From positions 186,001-250,000 of the forward strand of contig NZ_BAABHJ010000023.1 of NCBI RefSeq assembly GCF_039542035.1: a stretch of DNA of 64,000 nucleotides. The letters are read 5' to 3'. The notes below the pieces were generated by a model that made no database searches, was not told the origin of the DNA, and saw only the letters and a list, made by a program, of their open reading frames with translations. Positions 1 through 8,503 of this stretch are shown here, piece by piece. This DNA comes from Actinoallomurus liliacearum. Lineage in GTDB: Bacteria; Actinomycetota; Actinomycetes; Streptosporangiales; Streptosporangiaceae. The stretch's first letter is position 1. Each line of letters begins with the position of its first letter. The position numbers were made by a program, and so were the translations under genes.

Positions 1-756
1 GCCAAGGACGCGGGCGTCCCCATCCGCATCGGCGTGAACGCCGGCTCGCTGGACAAGCGCCTGCTGGAGAAGTACGGCAAGGCGACCGCCGAGGCGCTCG
101 TCGAGTCGGCGCTGTGGGAGTGCTCCCTGTTCGAGGAGCACGACTTCCGGGACATCAAGATCTCGGTCAAGCACAACGACCCGGTCGTGATGATCAACGC
201 CTACCGTCAGTTGGCGGCCCGTTGCGACTACCCGCTGCACCTCGGCGTCACCGAGGCGGGTCCGGCGTTCCAGGGCACGATCAAGTCGGCGGTGGCGTTC
301 GGCGCGCTGCTGGCCGAGGGCATCGGGGACACGATCCGGGTCTCGCTGTCGGCCCCGCCGGTCGAGGAGGTCAAGGTCGGCATCCAGATCCTGGAGTCGC
401 TGAACCTCCGCGAGCGCGGCCTGGAGATCGTCTCCTGTCCCTCCTGCGGCCGGGCCCAGGTCGACGTCTACACCCTGGCCGACGAGGTCACCGCGGCGTT
501 GAAGGACTTCCCGGTCCCGCTGCGGGTGGCGGTCATGGGCTGCGTCGTGAACGGCCCGGGCGAGGCGCGCGAGGCCGACCTCGGCGTGGCGTCCGGGAAC
601 GGCAAGGGGCAGATCTTTGTGAAGGGCGAGGTCATCAAGACGGTGCCCGAGTCGCAGATCGTCGAGACCCTCATCGAGGAGGCCGTCCGGATCGCCGAGG
701 AGATGGGCGTCGACGTCACCGGCGACGGCCCCGGCGCCGACGTCACCGTGTCCTGA
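1..756 (+). CDS. ispG: 4-hydroxy-3-methylbut-2-enyl diphosphate synthase, C-terminal part
   Basis: This is the 3' end of ispG (gcpE); the reading frame is already open at base 1, so the true start lies outside the window. IspG is the [4Fe-4S] enzyme of the MEP isoprenoid pathway that reductively opens MEcPP to HMBPP. The visible 251 residues cover the end of the TIM barrel (RIGVNAGSL, then a long alpha/beta stretch) and the iron-sulfur domain, with the cluster cysteines in SCPSCGR and in MGCVVNGPGEA, followed by the conserved DLGVASG. The gene ends at a TGA and is followed after about 20 bases by a strong hairpin. Identification is secure. Confidence 0.97.
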   Translation, partial: AKDAGVPIRIGVNAGSLDKRLLEKYGKATAEALVESALWECSLFEEHDFRDIKISVKHNDPVVMINAYRQLAARCDYPLHLGVTEAGPAFQGTIKSAVAFGALLAEGIGDTIRVSLSAPPVEEVKVGIQILESLNLRERGLEIVSCPSCGRAQVDVYTLADEVTAALKDFPVPLRVAVMGCVVNGPGEAREADLGVASGNGKGQIFVKGEVIKTVPESQIVETLIEEAVRIAEEMGVDVTGDGPGADVTVS

Positions 757-777
757 CGCCTTTACACACGTGTTTTA

Positions 778-808
778 CGGCCCTTCCGGAATTACTCCGG
801 AAGGGCCG
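778..808 (+). terminator. Hairpin terminator after ispG
   Basis: A perfect 13-bp stem (CGGCCCTTCCGGA with its complement) closes a 5-base loop and is followed by a T/C-rich run. It lies 22 bases after the ispG stop and probably ends the ispG operon transcript. Confidence 0.8.
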
Positions 809-991
809 TCTCCTTTTCTGATGCACCGATGAGTTGCCTTGTCCGCCGCCAATACGGATGTTTCGGTATTTGTCACGATTCTGCATCCTTGATCCCTAAC
901 TCTTGATCGCCCCACCTGTCACACGCGCACAATGCCCCGGCATCCACCGAATTGCGGGGCTCAGTGGGGAGCCGCGCGGAGGAGGGGACCA

Positions 992-2641
992 GTGAAGAAG
1001 CTCGTAGTGGTCACGGCCGCGATCGGCCTGACCCTTACCGGCGTCGGCCCGGCGGTGGCCGCCGGCGGCTCCGCGACACCGACGCCCGCCCCGGCCGGAG
1101 AGTCCGCCCAGGCAGTGGCCGCCGGAATCGCCTGGACGCCGTGCCCGGACAACGACCCGATCGAGGGCACGAAACTGCAGGGCCTGGAGTGCGGCACCCT
1201 GCGGGTCCCGCTCGACTACGCCCATCCGCACGGCCGTCAGATCACGTTGGCGCTGACCCGTGCCAAGGCGACCGACACCCGGCACTACCAGGGCGTCGTC
1301 CTGCTGAACCGGGGCGGCCCCGGCGGGCACGGGCGCGACCTGCCCACCCGGTTCGCCAAGGGGACGTACGGCCTGCCGACGTCGGTCGGCGCGACGTACG
1401 ACTGGATCGGCTTCGATCCGCGCGCCGTCGGCGCGAGCTCCATCGACGGCACCGGCAAGGGCATCATCTGCGACCCGTCCTTCCAGGCGCCCGGCAAGGC
1501 CCGGCCCGACTACACGCCGGGCTCCAAGGCCGAGGAGCTGGCCTGGCGGGCGAAGGCGAAGAAGTACGCCCAGGACTGCGGCCGGCGGTACGGCTCCGCG
1601 CTGAAGTACCAGACCTCCGCCAACTGGGCGCGCGACATGGACTCGATCCGCAAGGCGCTCGGCCAGCACAAGATCAGCTACTACGGCTACTCCTACGGGA
1701 CCTACCTCGGGTCGGTCTACGCGTCGCTGTTCCCGACGCACGTGCGCCGCATGGTCCTGGACAGCGTCGTACGGCCCAGCGGGGTCTGGTACGACGTCAA
1801 CCTCGACCAGGACGTGGCGTTCCAGAAGCGCTTCGAGATCTTCCTGACCTGGATCGCCAAGTACGACGCGGTCTACCACCTCGGCGCCACGCACGCCGCG
1901 GTGAAGGCGAACTACTACAAGATCCGCGCGGCGCTCGCCAAGGACCCGATCAACGGGCAGCTCGGCCCCGACGAACTGGACGACACCGTCCAGGCCGACG
2001 CCTACCGCGACTACACCTGGCTCGACCACGCCCAGGCGCTGTCGGACTACTTCGTCAAGCACGACCCGCAGCCGCTGCTCGACCAGTGGGGCGGCTTCCC
2101 CACCGACGACTTCCTCACCCAGAACAGCTACGCGGTGTACGACGCCGTGCAGTGCGTGGACCGGCAGTGGCCGACGAACTGGAAGAAGTGGGACCACGAC
2201 AACTGGCAGCTCTACCGGCAGGGCAACACGTTCCTGACCTGGGGCAACGTCTGGTACAACGCGCCGTGCGCGTACTGGCCCGTGCCGGGCGGCACGCCGG
2301 TGAAGATCCAGGGCAAGAAGGGCCTGCCGCCGATCCTCATCGTCCAGGCCACGAACGACGCGGCCACGCCGTACGCCGGCGCGGTCGAGGTGCACAAGCG
2401 CTTCCCGAACTCCCGCCTGCTGGTGGAGAACGGCGGCATCAACCACGGCGTGGCGCTGACCCCGAACGGCGACACGTGCGCGAACACCCTCGTCTCCGCC
2501 TACCTGGGCTGGGGCGCGCTGCCACCGAACAAGCCCGGCGTGGACGCCCGCTGCCAGGCCCCGGCGCTGCCGGTGCCGGGCGCGACCGCCGCCAAGGCCA
2601 CTTCGGCGAATGCCGACGCGGCGGCGATCGGCGAACACTGA
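992..2641 (+). CDS. Secreted tripeptidyl aminopeptidase-like alpha/beta hydrolase (S33), paralogue 1
   Basis: A 549-residue secreted serine peptidase of the TAP family (alpha/beta hydrolase core plus C-terminal TAP-like domain), which removes N-terminal tripeptides from proteins outside the cell. The GTG start at 992 is chosen because GGAGGAGGGG precedes it and the next residues form a signal peptide (VKKL, hydrophobic run, then PAVAA). The oxyanion-region motif NRGGPGG, the nucleophile elbow GYSYG (Ser234), the Asp456 motif NDAATPY and the His485 motif NGGINHG give a complete triad. Two homologues follow on the same strand, each with its own signal peptide and terminator-like hairpin, so they look like separately transcribed tandem duplicates rather than one operon. 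Substrate specificity cannot be read from the sequence. Confidence 0.88.
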   Translation: MKKLVVVTAAIGLTLTGVGPAVAAGGSATPTPAPAGESAQAVAAGIAWTPCPDNDPIEGTKLQGLECGTLRVPLDYAHPHGRQITLALTRAKATDTRHYQGVVLLNRGGPGGHGRDLPTRFAKGTYGLPTSVGATYDWIGFDPRAVGASSIDGTGKGIICDPSFQAPGKARPDYTPGSKAEELAWRAKAKKYAQDCGRRYGSALKYQTSANWARDMDSIRKALGQHKISYYGYSYGTYLGSVYASLFPTHVRRMVLDSVVRPSGVWYDVNLDQDVAFQKRFEIFLTWIAKYDAVYHLGATHAAVKANYYKIRAALAKDPINGQLGPDELDDTVQADAYRDYTWLDHAQALSDYFVKHDPQPLLDQWGGFPTDDFLTQNSYAVYDAVQCVDRQWPTNWKKWDHDNWQLYRQGNTFLTWGNVWYNAPCAYWPVPGGTPVKIQGKKGLPPILIVQATNDAATPYAGAVEVHKRFPNSRLLVENGGINHGVALTPNGDTCANTLVSAYLGWGALPPNKPGVDARCQAPALPVPGATAAKATSANADAAAIGEH

Positions 2642-2658
2642 TCACTGAGTAGAGTCTC

Positions 2659-2691
2659 GAGAGCCCCCGGCCGCGTCGGCCGGGGGCTCTC
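2659..2691 (+). terminator. Hairpin terminator after first peptidase
   Basis: A perfect 15-bp stem (GAGAGCCCCCGGCCG and its complement) encloses a 3-base loop, 18 bases after the stop codon. There is no U-tract, as is usual in high-GC actinomycetes. Confidence 0.8.
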
Positions 2692-2835
2692 TCGCAGTTC
2701 GCGGCGGCGCTCGAATCTTGGCCGGTCCTGGCCGGTCTTCGCCGTGCCCCCTCCGGCCGCGTCCCGGAATCACCACCATCGTGCGTACGCACGACGGGGA
2801 GTTCGGTCCCGGACTCCCCGTGTGAAAGGGGTTAC

Positions 2836-4389
2836 GTGAACAAGCTCGCCATCACGACGGCCGTCGCCGGAGCCGGGTTGGTCACGCTGAGTATCGCGCC
2901 GCTCACGGCGCGGGCCCATCCCGCCGAACCCGCCACGGGGCTTGCCTGGTCACCGTGCACCGAGGAGAGCCTCGGCGGACTCGAGTGCGCCGCCCTCAGA
3001 GTGCCGCTCGACCACGCCGATCCGCGCGGAGCGCAGATCAGCCTGGCGCTGTCCCGCGCCCGGCACACCGGGACGACGGGCTACCAGGGGGCGCTGCTGG
3101 TCAACCCCGGCGGCCCCGGCGGCACGGGCCGCGACTTCGCGCTGCGCGTCGCGAACCACCTCCCCGCAGACCTGCGGGCCGCCTACGACGTCGTCGGGTT
3201 CGACCCGCGCGGCGTCGGCGGCAGCAGCCCCGCGCTCAGCTGCGATCCGGGCTATTTCAAGCCCGTACGCCCCGACTACGTGCCGCGGACGCCGGCGCTG
3301 GAGTCCGCCTGGCTGAGCCGATCGGCGGCCTACGCCCAGGCGTGCGGGCGGAAGTACGGCTCGTTCCTGTCACACCTGACGACCGTCGACGCCGTCAAGG
3401 ACATGGAGGCCATCCGCGCGGCCCTGGGCGAGCAGCAGATCAACTACTACGGCGCCTCGTACGGCACCTACCTCGGCGCGGTGTACGCCACGCTGTTCCC
3501 GGCGCGGGTCCGGCGCATGGTCCTGGACAGCAGCGTCCGGCCGAGCGGCGTCTGGTACACCGACAACCTCGACCAGGACCGGGCGTTCGAGGGCAACATC
3601 AACGCCCTGTTCGCCTGGATCGCCAAGTACGACGCGGCCTACCACCTGGGCACGACCGCGCAGGCCGTCCGGGACTCCTTCTTCGCGGCCCGCCAGAAGG
3701 TCGCGGCCGTTCCGGCGGGCGGTGTCGTGGGCGCCGACGAACTCGACGACACGTTCCTGATCGCCGGATACATCGACCTCGGGGCGTACTGGCCGTATCT
3801 GGCGAACGCCCTCGCCCGGTACCAGGCCGGTGACGTCGCGTCGCTGGTCGAGGCGTACAACCGGTTCGGCGCCACCACCGACGACAACGGCTACGCCGTG
3901 TACAACGCCGTGCAGTGCAGCGACGTGCGGTGGCCGCGGGACTGGGCGCGGTGGCGCCGGGACAACGGGCGGCTGTACACCGCGGGCTTCCGCTTCGAGA
4001 CGTGGGCCAACGCCTGGTACAACGCGCCGTGCGCGTTCTGGCCGGCCGGGTCCGGGCGACCGGCCGACGTCGGCCGGACGCGCGACCTGCCTCCCGTGCT
4101 GCTCTTCCAGGCGACGAACGACGCCGCGACGCCGTACGCCGGCGGGGTCGAGATGAACCGCCGGCTCGCGGGATCGCGCCTGGTGATCGAGGACGGCGGG
4201 CGTACGCACGGGATCGTGCAGCGCGGCAACGCCTGCGTCGACGAGAAGTTCACCGCCTTCCTCGCGACCGGCACCCTGCCGCCGAACCGGTCGCACTGCG
4301 CGCGCCTGCCCGAGCCGGTCCCGCCGTCCACGGCCGCCGTCCGCCCGCTGACCGCGGACGTGTTCCCGCCGGTGCTCCGCCGTCCGTAG
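2836..4389 (+). CDS. Secreted tripeptidyl aminopeptidase-like alpha/beta hydrolase (S33), paralogue 2
   Basis: A 517-residue paralogue of the preceding gene. It begins at GTG 2836 after AAAGGGG and has a signal peptide (MNKLAITTAVAG..., cleaved near ARAHP). The core shows NPGGPGG, the nucleophile GASYG (Ser208), NDAATPY (Asp429) and GGRTHG (His458), so the catalytic triad is intact. The central region keeps the distinctive IAKYDAAYHLG stretch shared by all three neighbours, which supports local tandem duplication. Expected role: extracellular peptide trimming. It ends just before a strong hairpin. Confidence 0.88.
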   Translation: MNKLAITTAVAGAGLVTLSIAPLTARAHPAEPATGLAWSPCTEESLGGLECAALRVPLDHADPRGAQISLALSRARHTGTTGYQGALLVNPGGPGGTGRDFALRVANHLPADLRAAYDVVGFDPRGVGGSSPALSCDPGYFKPVRPDYVPRTPALESAWLSRSAAYAQACGRKYGSFLSHLTTVDAVKDMEAIRAALGEQQINYYGASYGTYLGAVYATLFPARVRRMVLDSSVRPSGVWYTDNLDQDRAFEGNINALFAWIAKYDAAYHLGTTAQAVRDSFFAARQKVAAVPAGGVVGADELDDTFLIAGYIDLGAYWPYLANALARYQAGDVASLVEAYNRFGATTDDNGYAVYNAVQCSDVRWPRDWARWRRDNGRLYTAGFRFETWANAWYNAPCAFWPAGSGRPADVGRTRDLPPVLLFQATNDAATPYAGGVEMNRRLAGSRLVIEDGGRTHGIVQRGNACVDEKFTAFLATGTLPPNRSHCARLPEPVPPSTAAVRPLTADVFPPVLRRP

Positions 4390-4401
4390 CGGGTGACGGG
4401 A

Positions 4402-4437
4402 GCGGGTCCCCGGCGACCGGGATCGCCGGGGACCCGC
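4402..4437 (+). terminator. Hairpin terminator after second peptidase
   Basis: A perfect 15-bp stem (GCGGGTCCCCGGCGA and its complement) with a 6-base loop starts 13 bases after the stop codon of the second peptidase gene. Confidence 0.8.
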
Positions 4438-4455
4438 GTTCTCGATGGCCGCAAT

Positions 4456-4499
4456 CCGCATCCGAGGTGGCCGGAACCCGCATCCGAGGTGGCCGGAAC
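4456..4499. repeat. 22-bp tandem repeat, two copies
   Basis: Two nearly identical 22-bp units containing CATCCGAGGTGGCCGGAAC lie in the gap between the second and third peptidase genes. A degenerate half copy (ATGGCCGCAAT) precedes them. No coding or regulatory role is evident. Confidence 0.7.
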
Positions 4500-4624
4500 C
4501 GTCGGGCCGTCACGATCGAACAACGGTTACTCGAGCCTCTTCCGTCCCTTTTCTCGCACCGGACACAATTCTTCGCATTCCTACCAGTGCGGGCTTCTCA
4601 TGCGCCCGTACGCGAGGGGGTCAT

Positions 4625-6208
4625 GTGAAGAGACTGATGGTCATCACGGCAGCGGCGGGAGTCGGACTCTCCGGCGCGGCGGTGACCGTTTCGGCGCAGG
4701 CGGAGACGACACCGGCGACCGCCAAGATCGCCTGGGCCAAGTGCCCGGCCGACCAGCCGTACCTCGACAACGCCGAGTGCGGCCAGCTGTCGGTGCCCCT
4801 GGACTACCGGCACCCAAGCGGCAAGAAGATCTCGATCGCGGTGTCGCGCCTGAAGCACACCGACACCACGCACTACAAGGGCGTGCTGCTCGCCAACCCC
4901 GGCGGCCCCGGCGGCAGCGGCCTGTACCTCGCCGGCGGGCTCGCGAACTGGTTCACCGGCGTGGGCCACGCGGAGGTCCCGGCCCAGTACGACATCATCG
5001 GGTTCGACCCGCGCGGCGTCGGCCTGAGCCAGCCGGCGCTGACGTGCGACCCGCACTACTCCGACCCGATCCGCCCGGACTACGTGCCGCACTCGGCCAA
5101 GGCCGAGGAGGCGTGGAAGGCCAGGTCGAAGGCGTACGCCCAGGCCTGCGCCAAGAAGTTCGGCTGGCTGCTGCCGCACCTGCGCACCACCGACGCGGCC
5201 CGCGACATCGACTCGATCCGCGCCGCGCTGGGGCAGAGCAAGATCAGCTACTACGGCTTCTCGTACGGCACCTACCTCGGCGCGACGTACGGCACGCTGT
5301 TCCCCAAGCGCGTGAACCGGATGGTCCTCGACGGCAACGTCGACGTCCGCGAGGTCTGGTACAAGGCGCAGCTGTCCCAGGACAAGGCGTTCGAGCGGAA
5401 CATCAAGCTCTTCTTCGGCTGGATCGCCAAGTACGACTCCCACTACCACCTCGGCAAGACCGAGGCCGCCGTGGAGAAGAAGTACTACAGCATCCGGGCC
5501 GCCGCGTTCAGCAAGCCGATCGGTGGCAAGCTCGGCGGTGACGAGCTCGACGACACGTTCCTCAACGCCGGGTACAGCGTCGGCTGGTACGAGCCGACCG
5601 CCGACGTGTTCGCGGCGTACGTCAACAATGGCGACGCGGGCCCGCTCGTCAGCCTCTACACGGACTACATCCAGAGCGCCGACGACAACGGCTTCGCGGT
5701 CTACAACGCCGTCCAGGCCGCGGACGCCAAGTGGCCCCGGTCCTGGAGCAAGTGGCACGCCGACGCGGCCAAGCTCTACAAGCAGGGCATCCACTACAAC
5801 ACCTGGTCGAACGTCTGGTTCAACGCGCCGATCGCGTACTGGCCGTTCCAGGGCGGCCCGGCCCTGAAGATCAAGGCCAAGGACATGTCCACGGCGCTCC
5901 TCGTTCAGTCCACGCTGGACGCCGCGACGCCGTACCCCGGCGGTGTGGAGATGCACAAGCTCCTGCCGTCCCGCCTGGTGGCCGAGATCGGCGGCAAGAC
6001 CCACGCCAACACGCTCAATGGCAACGCCTGCCTCGACGACAAGGTCGCGGCCTACCTGAGCGACGGCACGCTGCCGAAGAACAAGCCGGGCACCGGACCG
6101 GACGCGACCTGCAAGGCGCTTCCGGACCCCGTCCCGTCCGACGCCGCCGCGGCGGCCCGGTCGATCGCCCCGAAGGTGCCCGCCCGCCCGCTCATCGGGC
6201 GTCCGTGA
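4625..6208 (+). CDS. Secreted tripeptidyl aminopeptidase-like alpha/beta hydrolase (S33), paralogue 3
   Basis: A 527-residue third copy of the TAP-type secreted peptidase. The open frame extends 60 codons upstream, but the GTG at 4625 is preferred: it follows GAGGGGG and directly starts a signal peptide (VKRLMVITAAAG..., cleavage near VSAQA). The motifs are NPGGPGGSG, GFSYG (Ser213), LDAATPY (Asp432) and GGKTHA (His460). It is the most divergent of the three (it has DVREVWYKAQL where the others have RPSGVWY), so its substrate preference may differ. It is followed by an imperfect hairpin. Secreted hydrolase function is secure; the peptide specificity is inferred from family. Confidence 0.87.
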   Translation: MKRLMVITAAAGVGLSGAAVTVSAQAETTPATAKIAWAKCPADQPYLDNAECGQLSVPLDYRHPSGKKISIAVSRLKHTDTTHYKGVLLANPGGPGGSGLYLAGGLANWFTGVGHAEVPAQYDIIGFDPRGVGLSQPALTCDPHYSDPIRPDYVPHSAKAEEAWKARSKAYAQACAKKFGWLLPHLRTTDAARDIDSIRAALGQSKISYYGFSYGTYLGATYGTLFPKRVNRMVLDGNVDVREVWYKAQLSQDKAFERNIKLFFGWIAKYDSHYHLGKTEAAVEKKYYSIRAAAFSKPIGGKLGGDELDDTFLNAGYSVGWYEPTADVFAAYVNNGDAGPLVSLYTDYIQSADDNGFAVYNAVQAADAKWPRSWSKWHADAAKLYKQGIHYNTWSNVWFNAPIAYWPFQGGPALKIKAKDMSTALLVQSTLDAATPYPGGVEMHKLLPSRLVAEIGGKTHANTLNGNACLDDKVAAYLSDGTLPKNKPGTGPDATCKALPDPVPSDAAAAARSIAPKVPARPLIGRP

Positions 6209-6250
6209 CGCCACGGCGCGGAGATCCGCGGTCCCGCTGACCGGGACCAC

Positions 6251-6290
6251 GCGCGGAGGACCCTCGGCTCCGGCCGGGGGTCCTTCGCGC
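6251..6290 (+). terminator. Imperfect hairpin after third peptidase
   Basis: An inverted repeat GCGCGGAGGACCC ... GGGTCCTTCGCGC with one internal mismatch lies about 40 bases after the stop codon. It is likely a terminator. Confidence 0.55.
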
Positions 6291-6437
6291 ACCCGCCGGG
6301 GCAGTCGGGCGAGGCATGCCGCACCTGATTACCGATCTTGCCGGGATCCTCCCGTACCCTTACAAGGTGAGCGGAGCGAACGTGTCGACACGCCGGCCCG
6401 CTCTCCAACGCGCCGGATCACCCGCCGGGGAGAGAAC

Positions 6438-7289
6438 GTGAGTCCGATGCTGCGCACGTCTCCGGTGCGCCTCCTGGACGACCGCAACCGTGCGGCGGTC
6501 CTGGAGATCCTCGACGCAGACCCGGTGTCGAACGTCTTCGTCGGCTCGCGGGTGTACGCCGCCGGCGTCGACCCGGCCCGCCTCGGCGCCGAGCTGTGGG
6601 GATTCCACCGCGGCGGGCGCCTGACCTCCCTGTGCTACTCCGGCGCGAACCTCGTCCCGGTCGCGGCCGACCGGGAGGCCGCGCGGTCCTTCGCCGACCG
6701 GGCGCGTTCGCAGGGACGCCGCTGCTCGTCGATCGTCGGCCCGGTGCCCGCGGCGACCGAGATGTGGAACGCCCTACGCCCCTTCTGGGGCCCGCCCCGG
6801 GCCATCCGCGCGGCCCAGCCCGTCATGTCGACGGTGTCGCCGCCGCCCGTCGAACCCGACCCGGCCGTCCGCCGCGTCACCATGAACGACTTCGACGTCC
6901 TCTACCCGGCGTGCGTGGCGATGTTCACCGAGGAGGTCGGCGTCTCGCCGCAGGCGGGCGACGGGGGAGTGCTGTACCGCGCCCGCGTGGCCGAGCTCAT
7001 CCGCTCCCGGCGGGCCTTCGCCCGCATCGAGGACGGCCGCGTGGTGTTCAAGGCCGAGATCGGTGCCGTCACCCCGTACGCCTGCCAGGTCCAGGGCGTG
7101 TGGGTCGACCCGGAGCTGCGCGGGCGCCGGTACGCCGTGCACGGCATGGCCGCCGTCGTCACCGAGGCGCTGCGCAGCATCGCCCCCGCCGTGACGCTGT
7201 ACGTCAACGACTTCAACACCCCGGCCCGCGCCACCTACCGCCGCGTCGGCTTCCGCGACGTCGACACCTTCATGTCCGTCATGTTCTAG
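6438..7289 (+). CDS. GNAT family N-acetyltransferase with DUF4081 N-terminal domain
   Basis: A 283-residue two-part protein: an N-terminal DUF4081-type region (about 1-140, opening with PVRLLDDRNRAAVLEILD) and a C-terminal GNAT acetyltransferase fold (about 145-283). The acetyl-CoA loop is at GVWVDPELRGRRYAVHGMA and the C-terminal strand is YVNDFNTPARATYRRVGF. The substrate is unknown. GTG 6438 is used because of the GGGGAGAG just upstream; ATG 6447 is an alternative. Homologues of this gene commonly sit directly beside ispG (for example Rv2867c next to gcpE in Mycobacterium tuberculosis), so it belongs with the ispG locus, and the three peptidase genes are the intruders. Its last 227 bases are duplicated at 8183-8411. 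Confidence 0.85.
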   Translation: MSPMLRTSPVRLLDDRNRAAVLEILDADPVSNVFVGSRVYAAGVDPARLGAELWGFHRGGRLTSLCYSGANLVPVAADREAARSFADRARSQGRRCSSIVGPVPAATEMWNALRPFWGPPRAIRAAQPVMSTVSPPPVEPDPAVRRVTMNDFDVLYPACVAMFTEEVGVSPQAGDGGVLYRARVAELIRSRRAFARIEDGRVVFKAEIGAVTPYACQVQGVWVDPELRGRRYAVHGMAAVVTEALRSIAPAVTLYVNDFNTPARATYRRVGFRDVDTFMSVMF

Positions 7290-7717
7290 AAGGTCTGGGC
7301 CACGGCCGTAGGTGCCTCCGGCGATCGGGCGGGCCAGGCGGCCGTCGGCCGGTTCGATCGGCCCGTATGGCAATGCCTATGTCACTTGCCGCTATTCCGA
7401 GAATCCCTCCAGCGGTGTCGGAAGGCGTGGAATAGGCCACCAATACCGAGATGGTTCCGCCGGAGACGGGTGCGACGTGAGTTGACTAGCGCAATTGCGG
7501 CGGATTGAGGTCGTCAGGTCGGTGTTCGACGGCATTTATTCATCTGATATCTGTTGATCTCGGCGTAGAACGGGACGATATTCTGGAGCCGCCTGGTGAC
7601 AGGTCCCGCGTGCTCCGCGCCGGCTCGTACCTCCGGCCGGTATCGCCGACGTTCACCCGACAAGTCCGTCAACTATTGGCCCAGTGCTTCTCTCACAGAT
7701 TCAGGCTGAGTACACCC
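7290..7717. other. 428-bp stretch without a convincing gene
   Basis: No open frame with believable codon bias or a ribosome site was found here. A plus-strand frame opens at 7505, but its first 71 residues resemble nothing and precede a better start at 7718. The DNA is visibly less GC-rich than the surroundings and begins immediately after the GNAT stop codon, which suits an inserted segment. Confidence 0.5.
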
Positions 7718-8128
7718 GTGAAGATCCTATGTCTCGAATGCCGGGCCGTCGAATACGTTCTGCAATATCCCACGCAGTCCATCGTCGAGCCCGACGACGC
7801 GGCGCTATCGTCGCTCGCATGGGATAATTGCCTGTTGCTCCTCATCACGATCGAGCCCGGAGATCTGGAGAAGATCCGCCACGCCGCGAAGGCGATACGC
7901 CGGGTCTGTGCGAAGACCGACGTGAAATCCATTGTGATCAACGGTTTCGCGCATCTCTCGCATACATTGGCGTCGCCCGAGGATTCGCATCAGACCATCG
8001 TCGCCCTGCGTGACAGGCTCGTGGAGACCACGCCCCACCAGGTGGAGGTGACCCCATTCGGGTGGCAGAAGAGCTTCACGATCGACGTAATGGGCAACAG
8101 CGGATCACAACGGTTCATCCACGTGTAG
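7718..8128 (+). CDS. Stand-alone threonyl-tRNA synthetase editing-domain protein (archaeal type)
   Basis: A 136-residue protein that closely follows the pattern of the archaeal ThrRS N-terminal editing domain (tRNA-Thr_ED, DTD-like fold), which removes serine wrongly attached to tRNA-Thr. Visible landmarks in order: start VKILCLECRAVEY (archaeal: short beta strand then D/R-x-I/V-EY), a central strand LLLLITIEPGD, the hallmark FAHLSHTLASP, and the C-terminal TPFGWQKSFTIDVMGN, which matches the archaeal PFGYYK motif. There is no catalytic synthetase domain attached. GTG 7718 is chosen because it starts exactly at the first family strand. Codon use is less GC-biased than its neighbours, and a broken second copy of the GNAT gene end follows, so it was probably acquired. 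Function as a trans-editing deacylase is inferred. Confidence 0.72.
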   Translation: MKILCLECRAVEYVLQYPTQSIVEPDDAALSSLAWDNCLLLLITIEPGDLEKIRHAAKAIRRVCAKTDVKSIVINGFAHLSHTLASPEDSHQTIVALRDRLVETTPHQVEVTPFGWQKSFTIDVMGNSGSQRFIHV

Positions 8129-8182
8129 AAAGTCCTTCGCCGTTCCATTGCCTCAGGACTCCTCTAGGGGCTCGCCGCAGCC

Positions 8183-8413
8183 CGGTGCCGTCACCCCGTA
8201 CGCCTGCCGGGTCCAGGGCGTGTGGGTCGACCCCCGGAGCCGCGCGGGCGCCGGTACGCCGTGCACGGCATGGCCGCCGTCGTCGCCGAGGCGCTGCGCA
8301 GCATCGCCCCGGCGGTCACGCTGTACGTCAACGACTTCAACGCCCCGGCCCGCGCCACCTACCGCCGCGTCGGCTTCCGCGACGTCGACACCTTCATGTC
8401 CGTCATGTTCTGA
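8183..8413 (+). pseudogene. Frameshifted duplicate of the GNAT gene 3' end
   Basis: This segment repeats 7061-7287 of the GNAT gene with only about half a dozen substitutions and one 2-base insertion (CC in the GTCGACCC-CGGAG context). The insertion shifts the frame: the first part reads GAVTPYACRVQGVWVD and the rest, RRYAVHGMAAVVAEALRS to MSVMF, continues in another frame up to TGA. There is no start region, so it is a dead fragment. With the intact copy it makes a direct repeat of about 0.23 kb bracketing the editing-domain gene. Confidence 0.9.
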
Positions 8414-8503
8414 CGTCTGCCCGGTGCTGTCTTCGGAGACGGTTCGAATCAAGGTTCGAGTAAATGCGTCACCCTTAGCGATCGTACTGTAGCTTTAGGT
8501 GAC

